Origin: an uncultured Collinsella sp. | GTDB lineage: Bacteria > Actinomycetota > Coriobacteriia > Coriobacteriales > Coriobacteriaceae | Assembly: GCA_900765185.1 (NCBI GenBank) | Contig: CAAFQT010000261.1 | Coordinates: forward strand, 1-15,009 | Reading direction: 5' to 3' | Length of the DNA: 15,009 nt | Shown: one piece after another, positions 6,733 through 12,543 of the stretch | How the letters are laid out: every line of letters begins with the position of its first letter | How positions within the stretch are numbered: position 1 is the first letter of the stretch | Made by a program: the position numbers and the translations under genes | The notes under the pieces: model-generated | Database searches by the model: none | What the model was told of the DNA's origin: nothing | Seen by the model: only the letters and a program-made list of their open reading frames with translations

Positions 6733-8289
6733 ATGCAAAAGCAAATCCATGACAACTCAATCAACCGCGGCCGCGCATGCGCGCTCCCCCGCGGAACGTG
6801 GCGTCGCGTGGGCGCCAAGCTTGCCTGCGCGGGGGCCTGTGCACTCATGGCCGGCCAGCTGCTGCTGCCGAGCGTGGCGCTCGCCGCCGAGTGGGTCAAC
6901 GTGGGCGGCACGCAGTACAACAAGGCCGCCGGCGACGATGTCGGAACCTGGTCCTGGGACGGCGCCGACGACATGAAGCTCAGCGGCTACGACGGCGCCG
7001 GCATCAGCGCTCAGGGCAACCTCAATATCGGCGTGACGGGCACCAACACCGTAACGGCCGATTCCTTGCAGAGCGCTATCGAGGTCAAGGACGGCAACCT
7101 TGCCATCACGGGGGAGGGAACCCTCAACGCGACGGCCGAACCACAGAAGAGCAGGAGCGCTGTTAAGGTCGAGTGCGGTAGCCTCGCCATCTCGGGCGAC
7201 GTGACTCTCAACGCGACGGCCGGGACCGATACGATAGCGGTTTCGGGGGACGGCAAGGCCGGCGGCGACATGGACATCCGCGGTGCCAACGTTAACGTGA
7301 CGGCAACGAACAAAGCGCCTCATACCATCGGCATTCACACGCGGGCAGGCAACATAACCATTAACGAGGGCGCCGACGTCCACGTCGAGGCGGAGGCGAA
7401 TGGGGGGCTCAACGCCGTTGCAGTCTATGCCGAAAACATCTCCTCCGAGCATGGAGGATGCATCGCGGTGGATAACGCAAAATTAGATGCGGCGGCGCGC
7501 AATGGATGCAGTGTGTCGGTCGCCCTGTATTCGTCCGGGGGTAAGGATACATATTTGAGTGTTACCAACGGAGCGGATGTTACGCTCGTGGCGAGTGATA
7601 GGGCCGACGTTTTGGATGGTGTTTGGATGCGCGCGGGGGACGGCGTGTCGCGGGTGCTCGTCGAGAATTCGAGCCTTACAGTTCGATGCGGTGACGGAAC
7701 TGGCCACAGTCGTAAACATGGCTACGGAATATATTCCCAGTCCGGCTCCCAGTCCGCCATCCCTCGAATTGACATCATTAATTCAAATGTTGAGGTGTCG
7801 GGTAATGCGGCGGCAATCTACGCTGTCAATCAAGGTGATGCAGCCCCTTGTCTCTCAATTGATGGCGGATCGGTAGTTACGACTCCCGCCGGAGGCACCG
7901 TGCGAGAAACTGCGGGAAACGGACTCGTCATCGGTGCTGCCGGGTCGTCCACTATCCAGGATGTTAGGACCTCCGACGAGGTTGCCCGCAGCGTGGTAAT
8001 CAGCTCCGGAGATACGGTCGAGCCTGAGCCCACACCTGAGCCCACCCCGGCGCCCACGCCTCAGCCGGGCGGTGGCAGCGGGACCGCCGCGCCGTCCGTG
8101 ACGCCGACTCAGGCGAGCTCCACGGCCGCTGCCCCCAAGCCGGCCGCGAAGGCCGTTGCGGCCAAGAAGTCCGTGGGCACTCTGGCCGCCACAGGCGACA
8201 ACGCCACGACGGCGGCCGCCGCCCTCGGCATCGCCGGTGCGTCCGTCATCGGCGCCGGCTTCGTTGCGTCCAAACGCCGCGACCGCTAG
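6733..8289 (+). CDS. Secreted LAATG-anchored surface protein with beta-helix-like repeats (paralogue 1)
   Basis: A 518-residue wall-anchored protein. Residues 1-51 form an unusually long signal peptide: a charged N-region with GTWRRVGAK (21-29), then a hydrophobic core ending PSVALA, with cleavage likely after A51 or A52. The mature part opens WVNVGGTQY, then WSWDGADDMKLSGYDGAGIS. It continues with short beta-strand repeats such as GNLAITGEGTLNATA and GSLAISGDVTLNATA, a pattern typical of right-handed beta-helix proteins, including carbohydrate-binding Cthe_2159-like domains (pattern-level resemblance only). A Pro/Glu/Thr linker (EPEPTPEPTPAPTPQP) and an Ala/Lys-rich wall-spanning segment lead to the sorting signal LAATGD (484-489), a hydrophobic span and KRRDR. 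LAxTG is the motif recognised by actinobacterial class E sortases. The ribosome binding site AAGGAGG (6721-6727) is 5 nt before the ATG. The binding target is unknown; adhesion to glycans or host surfaces is a guess. Confidence 0.88.
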   Translation: MQKQIHDNSINRGRACALPRGTWRRVGAKLACAGACALMAGQLLLPSVALAAEWVNVGGTQYNKAAGDDVGTWSWDGADDMKLSGYDGAGISAQGNLNIGVTGTNTVTADSLQSAIEVKDGNLAITGEGTLNATAEPQKSRSAVKVECGSLAISGDVTLNATAGTDTIAVSGDGKAGGDMDIRGANVNVTATNKAPHTIGIHTRAGNITINEGADVHVEAEANGGLNAVAVYAENISSEHGGCIAVDNAKLDAAARNGCSVSVALYSSGGKDTYLSVTNGADVTLVASDRADVLDGVWMRAGDGVSRVLVENSSLTVRCGDGTGHSRKHGYGIYSQSGSQSAIPRIDIINSNVEVSGNAAAIYAVNQGDAAPCLSIDGGSVVTTPAGGTVRETAGNGLVIGAAGSSTIQDVRTSDEVARSVVISSGDTVEPEPTPEPTPAPTPQPGGGSGTAAPSVTPTQASSTAAAPKPAAKAVAAKKSVGTLAATGDNATTAAAALGIAGASVIGAGFVASKRRDR

Positions 8290-8345
8290 CGCAAGCTTCC
8301 GCAACATAAAACAGCGGAGGTACCCCTTACGACAAGGAGGCTCAC

Positions 8346-9977
8346 ATGCGAACGCAAATCCATGACAACTCAATCAACCACGGCCGCGCGTGCTCGCTCT
8401 CTCATGGAACGTGGCGTCGCGTGGGCGCCAAGCTTGCCTGCGCGGGGGCTTGCGCGCTCATGGTCGGCCAACTGCTGCTACCCAGCGTGGCGCTCGCTGC
8501 CGACTGGGTCAACGTCGGCGGCACACAGTACGACAGGGGCGCGGCCGCCGGCGACGAGGCCGGAACGTGGTCCTGGGACGGCGCCGACGACATGAAGCTC
8601 AACGGCTACGACGGCGCCGGCATCAGTGCCCAGGGCAACCTCAACATCGATGTGGCGGGCACCAACACCATCACGGCCGATGCCGGTCAGAGCGCCATTG
8701 CTGTCAAGAACGGCAACCTTGCCATTACCGGCGATGGCACCCTTAATGCGACGGCTCAGACTGATGTGATTGCGGCGGAAGGCGACGGCAATGAGGGTGG
8801 CGATGTGACCATCAGCGGCGCCAACGTCAACGTGACGGCTTCGGGCGCAGTGAACAGTGCGACGGGCATTCGCGCGATGGCCGGCAGCGTGACGATCGAT
8901 AAGGGCGCCGATGTCAAAATCGAGGCGAAATCGGCGGAGGGATCTTGGCGTCCAACGGAGGGCATCCACGGTATCTTTGCCGATAACCTTCCCAGTAGAC
9001 ACACTGCTCAGGAAGGCGAGCAGGAAGAACCGGATTATGTCTCCGTGCACGGGGGCGACGCCACGATCGATGCCGCCAATCTGTCGATCAAGACAGCCGA
9101 TGCCTGGCAGGTTTCCGCGTGCATTTATACGGTCGGTATCAAGAAGAATACCCTCATGAAAATCGTCAACGGAGCCAATGTCGCGCTTTCCGCCGGCAGT
9201 GCGGCTTCGCTCTCGGCGGGCATCAGCGCACGTTCACAAAGCGGTGCGGTGTGGATGCTTGTCGAGGAGTCGAATCTTGCGTCGCGAAGCCTGTCTGCCA
9301 CAAGCAGCATCGATGCCGCCCGCAATCAAAGTTTTGGAATCGTGGCAGAGGCAAACACCGGATCGGAAACGCCTCGTATCAAGATTCGCAAATCGAAGAT
9401 TGAGGCTTCGGGTGCGACTGCGGGAATCTATGCGATCAACTGCAACGTCGCGACTGCGACGCTGTTCCGTGCCGCGAGGATTGATTTGAGCTGGAGCGAA
9501 TTGGGCTGGAACCCGATGATTGCGACTCCGACGGATGGTACCGTGCGCGATGTGAAAAAGGTTGTTGATACGGGGAAATGGCCGAGCTCCCAGAACGGGC
9601 AGGTCGTCGGTGTTGCCGGTTCGTCTGCGATTTCGGATATCGTCGGTTCTGCCGAGGTCGCCCATGATGTAGTGATTGATTTTGTAGTCGGACAGGAGCC
9701 GGAGCCGACGCCGGAGCCCGAGGTTAAGCCTGAGGTGAAGCCTGAGACCCAGCCCGAGCAGAAGCCGGAGATCAAACCGGAGGTCAAGCCTGCCGTAACG
9801 TCAGCTAAGACGACTACGGTGACCAAGACGGTCGCTAAGGCAGCGCCGGCCAAGAAGTCCGATGCGGCCCTAGCTGCCACAGGCGACAACGCCGCGACGG
9901 CGGCAGCCGCTCTCGGCATCGCCGGCGCGTCCGTTATCGGCGCCGGCTTCGTCGCGTCCAAGCGCCGCAGCCGCTAG
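8346..9977 (+). CDS. Secreted LAATG-anchored surface protein with beta-helix-like repeats (paralogue 2)
   Basis: A 543-residue tandem paralogue of the preceding gene. The 51-residue signal peptide, the opening of the mature part (WVNVGGTQY, then GAGISAQGNLNI) and the 35-residue C-terminal anchor (LAATGD at 509-514, hydrophobic span, KRRSR) are almost the same. The middle (about residues 150-440) is strongly diverged, though it keeps strand repeats such as GNLAITGDGTLNATA and AGSVTIDKGADVKIEA. The linker is a Pro-Glu-Lys repeat (EVKPEVKPETQPEQKPEIKP), longer than in paralogue 1 and likely to span the wall. Its ribosome binding site AAGGAGG (8334-8340) and about 20 nt before it are identical to those of paralogue 1. 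The 56-nt gap contains no terminator, so the two are probably co-transcribed. Ligand is unknown. Confidence 0.88.
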   Translation: MRTQIHDNSINHGRACSLSHGTWRRVGAKLACAGACALMVGQLLLPSVALAADWVNVGGTQYDRGAAAGDEAGTWSWDGADDMKLNGYDGAGISAQGNLNIDVAGTNTITADAGQSAIAVKNGNLAITGDGTLNATAQTDVIAAEGDGNEGGDVTISGANVNVTASGAVNSATGIRAMAGSVTIDKGADVKIEAKSAEGSWRPTEGIHGIFADNLPSRHTAQEGEQEEPDYVSVHGGDATIDAANLSIKTADAWQVSACIYTVGIKKNTLMKIVNGANVALSAGSAASLSAGISARSQSGAVWMLVEESNLASRSLSATSSIDAARNQSFGIVAEANTGSETPRIKIRKSKIEASGATAGIYAINCNVATATLFRAARIDLSWSELGWNPMIATPTDGTVRDVKKVVDTGKWPSSQNGQVVGVAGSSAISDIVGSAEVAHDVVIDFVVGQEPEPTPEPEVKPEVKPETQPEQKPEIKPEVKPAVTSAKTTTVTKTVAKAAPAKKSDAALAATGDNAATAAAALGIAGASVIGAGFVASKRRSR

Positions 9978-10000
9978 TGCAAGATTCCATAGCCATTTTC

Positions 10001-10046
10001 AGCCGCCGCGCGGGCGCAAATGCCCTCGCGGCGGCTCTTTATATTT
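10001..10046 (+). terminator. Rho-independent terminator after surface-protein paralogue 2
   Basis: A 15-nt stem (AGCCGCCGCGCGGGC with GCCCTCGCGGCGGCT, one mismatch) encloses the loop GCAAAT and is followed by a T-rich tail (CTTTATATTTT). It ends the two-gene unit 6733-9977 and implies a separate promoter for the third surface gene. Confidence 0.88.
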
Positions 10047-10058
10047 TCGCAGGTAGAG

Positions 10059-10086
10059 GCCTAGGTTCGCATCTACGAACCTAGGC
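10059..10086. repeat. Perfect 11-bp inverted repeat
   Basis: GCCTAGGTTCG and CGAACCTAGGC are exact reverse complements separated by CATCTA. The element sits between the terminator at 10001 and the leader of the third surface gene. It could be an operator, a leader hairpin or part of a mobile palindrome; nothing in the sequence decides between these. Confidence 0.7.
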
Positions 10087-10121
10087 GTACAGAGCCATTT
10101 GGCGCATCTTGGTTGTACAGG

Positions 10122-10156
10122 ACCACCGCAAAGGGGACAGGCACCTTCGTGGTGGT
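10122..10156 (+). repeat. GGGGACAGGC hairpin repeat, copy upstream of third surface gene
   Basis: A 35-nt element in which ACCACCGCAAAGG and CCTTCGTGGTGGT pair as imperfect arms around a GGACAGGCA loop. It matches the reverse complement of 12427-12461 at 31 of 35 positions; the 17-nt core AAGGGGACAGGCACCTT is identical. It ends 14 nt before the ribosome binding site of the next gene, so it is probably in that gene's mRNA leader. Confidence 0.85.
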
Positions 10157-10182
10157 GCAGCCTTTCGACCAAGGAGGCCGTT

Positions 10183-12231
10183 ATGAACGGAAGCCACTTT
10201 GATAAGCAGACCCAGCGCGAGCGCACCTGTTCGCTGGTTCACGGTACTTGGCGCTGCGTGGGCGCCAAAATCGCTTGCGTTGGCGCGTGTGCACTTATGG
10301 TCGGTCAGCTTCTGCTGCCGAGCGTGGCGCTGGCGACGGAATGCGCCGATCCTGTCGCTGCGGCGGGCGAGGTTGCCGCAGCTCCGGCGACGCCGACGGT
10401 TGCGGAGGATGCGGCTCCGGCGACCGCGCCGGCTGCGACGCCCGCACCAGCAGTCGCTGCTGCTCCGACGGCACAAACCGTCGCTGAACCTCAGCAGACG
10501 ACTCCGGCTGACGTTACCGATGAATCTAACGATGCGGCACTCACTGAACAAAACATTCCCAGCGACACCGCCGCCGGTACGCCAGCAAACGATGCCATCA
10601 TGCCCTGCGGTGTAACCGACGTGACGGGCGGGGGCGGCGTTAAGGTCAACACGACCGTGGTCGATCACTACGCGGACTGCACGCTTCCGAGCAATGTCAC
10701 GCTCACAAAGGGACAGCCGTACACCTATGATTTTCCCGATGTCGAGGGCGGCATGCCGGATAAGCCGCTCTGCGAACTTGTCGAAACCAAGTACTACCGG
10801 GCCGATGCTGCTTCGGGCACCCTGGCTGAAGTCCAAGACGCATCTATGTCCGATGTGACGGCCCGCTTTGAGCCTGTTGGCGATCACATGAGGCTGACGC
10901 TGACCTTTACGGGTGGCGCGGCAGGCGGCTCGTATCGACTCACGCGCAATGAGGTTCTTTATATTGGCGCGGCACTGACGTATACCGGAACTGACCATGA
11001 AGGCGGTGCCATCATTGTTGGGGATCCCGATGATATCTTCAACGCCTATCAGCCGGGCAGCTCGATTACCCTCAACGAAACCAGGGACGACTATTACCTC
11101 CGCTACGCTATCAATAGCGAAATTACGCTTGTTGCATCGGAAAACGAAGCCATCCATAACCTGGACGTCAACGACGTGAAGACCGACTACGCGCCCGGCG
11201 AGGCGCCCCGTGCGACCGCTACGATTCCCGCCGCCGATGCCGACAAGTACGAGATTGCCTACGAGTGCTGGGAAGAAATGGAGCTCGATATGGAATCCGG
11301 GGAGTCGGTACCCGTTGCCTTCTGGTATTCCGACCTCGCAAAGTACACGCCGGGCATGAAGAAGATTGACCACTTCGAAGAGGGCAAGTTCTACATGTAC
11401 TCCGTTGAGCTGAGGCTCAAGGGCGACAATACCGTGGCCGATGACTGCAATATGAACGTCAACGGTCATTGGGCGCACCACATCAAGACCGTCAACGGCG
11501 TCTTCGCCCCAAACGCTGACAATATGCTGTGCGAGCAGCCGATTGATGAATGGCGTGCCATCGACGTTATCGAGATTAATGGCGCCACGACTATCTTTAA
11601 GGCGGGCGACAAACCGGTCTTTACGGCGGGCACTCCGGCGGGTTCCGACTCTATTCTCCAGTGCGAGTTCTGGACGGGCAGCGACGGCAGCGAAGTAAAT
11701 TCCGTTGAGTTCTGGGACCAGAACATCACCAACCACATCGATGCCTTTAAGCCCGGCGTGACCTATCGTTACGGCCTGTACTTTAAGCCGGCGCGTGGTT
11801 TCTACTTTACGCCCAATACCAAGCTGAAGATCAATGGGGTTGAGTGTAGCTATCAGGTGGGCGAGGCAAGTGAGGTTGATTCCGAGAGCGGTTGGATTTA
11901 CACCCTGTGGCTGAGCACCAACCTGGCGTTTACGCCCGAGCCTACGCCGGCGCCCGATCCGCAGCCTACGCCGGATCTCAAGCCGACGCCGCAGCCTGAG
12001 GTGAAGCCTGACACAAAGCCCGAAACGAAACCGGAGACCAAGCCCGCTGCGACGCCGACCAAAACGACCGTCACGACCAAGACGGTTGAGAAGGCCATAC
12101 CAGCAAAGAAGTCCGATGCGACCCTGGCCGCCACGGGCGACACCACCGCGATGACGGTCGCCGCCCTGGGCATCGCCGGCGCAACCGTTGCCGCAGCCGG
12201 TGTCGCCGCGACCAAGCGCCGCGAGCGTTAG
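10183..12231 (+). CDS. Large secreted LAATG-anchored surface protein with two degenerate domain repeats
   Basis: A 682-residue wall-anchored protein that I do not recognise as a named family. Its 51-residue signal peptide aligns without gaps to those of the two preceding genes (GTWRCVGAK at 21-29, then GACALMVGQLLLPSVALA ending at 51). An Ala/Pro/Thr-rich low-complexity stalk follows (about 55-125), then a globular part. Two segments, about 327-446 and 460-583, share a pattern: a strand ending in an A-P-G or K-A-G-D-K-P turn, a TA-rich strand, an E-x-W core, an FW or FWY motif, F-x-x-G-x-x-Y-x-Y, and a closing Val/Ile-Asn-Gly. They look like diverged tandem beta-sandwich domains. A Pro-Glu-Lys wall linker precedes LAATGD (648-653), the membrane span and KRRER. 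ATG 10183 is 5 nt after AAGGAGG; an upstream in-frame start at 10099 is rejected because it would run through the repeat and past the signal-peptide start. It is flanked by inverted repeat copies. Confidence 0.87.
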   Translation: MNGSHFDKQTQRERTCSLVHGTWRCVGAKIACVGACALMVGQLLLPSVALATECADPVAAAGEVAAAPATPTVAEDAAPATAPAATPAPAVAAAPTAQTVAEPQQTTPADVTDESNDAALTEQNIPSDTAAGTPANDAIMPCGVTDVTGGGGVKVNTTVVDHYADCTLPSNVTLTKGQPYTYDFPDVEGGMPDKPLCELVETKYYRADAASGTLAEVQDASMSDVTARFEPVGDHMRLTLTFTGGAAGGSYRLTRNEVLYIGAALTYTGTDHEGGAIIVGDPDDIFNAYQPGSSITLNETRDDYYLRYAINSEITLVASENEAIHNLDVNDVKTDYAPGEAPRATATIPAADADKYEIAYECWEEMELDMESGESVPVAFWYSDLAKYTPGMKKIDHFEEGKFYMYSVELRLKGDNTVADDCNMNVNGHWAHHIKTVNGVFAPNADNMLCEQPIDEWRAIDVIEINGATTIFKAGDKPVFTAGTPAGSDSILQCEFWTGSDGSEVNSVEFWDQNITNHIDAFKPGVTYRYGLYFKPARGFYFTPNTKLKINGVECSYQVGEASEVDSESGWIYTLWLSTNLAFTPEPTPAPDPQPTPDLKPTPQPEVKPDTKPETKPETKPAATPTKTTVTTKTVEKAIPAKKSDATLAATGDTTAMTVAALGIAGATVAAAGVAATKRRER

Positions 12232-12232
12232 G

Positions 12233-12268
12233 TTTTGGTGACGGTGCCCGTCCTCGGCGTCAGCAAAA
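12233..12268. other. Weak hairpin after third surface gene
   Basis: TTTTGGTGACG and CGTCAGCAAAA pair over 11 nt with one mismatch around a 14-nt loop, starting 1 nt after the stop codon. No T run follows on the plus strand, so a termination role is only possible, not shown. Confidence 0.35.
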
Positions 12269-12272
12269 TCTA

Positions 12273-12319
12273 AATCTGTAACATCTGGCTGCCCAAAACG
12301 GACCTAGATGTTACAGATT
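12273..12319. repeat. TGTAACA palindromic element A
   Basis: AATCTGTAACATCT (12273-12286) and AGATGTTACAGATT (12306-12319) are perfect 14-nt inverted arms around a 19-nt loop containing CCCAAAACGG. It is related to element B at 12348-12404, sharing TGTTACAGAT followed by GAGACAA, and a loop with CCAAAA. Confidence 0.82.
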
Positions 12320-12347
12320 GAGACAAGCTGGCGGGTGTCGGAACAAC

Positions 12348-12404
12348 GTCTCGATCTATAACAACTAGCCACCAAAAACAGCTCTACCTGTTACAGATCG
12401 AGAC
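12348..12404. repeat. TGTAACA palindromic element B
   Basis: GTCTCGATCTATAACA (12348-12363) and TGTTACAGATCGAGAC (12389-12404) are 16-nt inverted arms with one mismatch around a 25-nt loop containing ACCAAAAACA. It is a diverged tandem copy of element A, with its right arm 85 nt further on. It lies between convergent operons. Confidence 0.82.
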
Positions 12405-12426
12405 AAACCGGTCGACCGAGTCCAAA

Positions 12427-12461
12427 ACCACCACAAAGGTGCCTGTCCCCTTCGTGGCGGT
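12427..12461 (-). repeat. GGGGACAGGC hairpin repeat, copy downstream of third surface gene
   Basis: The reverse complement of this 35-nt element matches 10122-10156 at 31 of 35 positions, including the whole 17-nt core. Its own arms pair over 13 nt with two G-U pairs. With the copy at 10122 it forms an inverted pair bracketing the third surface-protein gene. Confidence 0.85.
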
Positions 12462-12477
12462 GGGGCGGCCGGCATAG

Positions 12478-12515
12478 AAAAAGTCCCCGCCGGGCGTGTG
12501 CTCGACGGGGACTTT
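12478..12515 (-). terminator. Rho-independent terminator of the nfnAB operon
   Basis: On the minus strand AAAGTCCCCGTCG pairs with CGGCGGGGACTTT over 13 bp (one G-U) around a 12-nt loop and ends in TTTTT. It begins 28 nt after the nfnB stop. Confidence 0.9.
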
Positions 12516-12543
12516 GCCGTTTGACGGCTAGCGTTGCGGGTGA

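Noticed and set aside
6518..6760. Upstream part of the minus-strand frame that ends at 6392, and its twin opening near 8373 with the same first 16 residues
   Set aside because: The shared opening is only the antisense of the duplicated surface-gene leader. Only the part from 6517 down is real, as the LuxR N-terminus.
6733..8289. Lipoprotein reading of the surface-protein signal peptide (Cys at 32 and 36)
   Set aside because: The cysteines lie inside the hydrophobic core without a proper lipobox, and an AxA cleavage site plus a C-terminal sorting signal follow, so wall anchoring is the better reading.
9706..9800. Pro-Glu-Lys codon repeats as a possible tandem repeat locus or CRISPR-like array
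   Set aside because: The units are irregular protein-level linker repeats inside a coding frame, typical of wall-spanning segments, without conserved spacing or spacers.
10081..11736. A 551-codon open frame on the minus strand opposite the third surface gene
   Set aside because: It has no ribosome binding site, runs through a terminator-proximal palindrome and a repeat, and its product resembles no protein. The plus strand carries a clear signal peptide and sorting signal.
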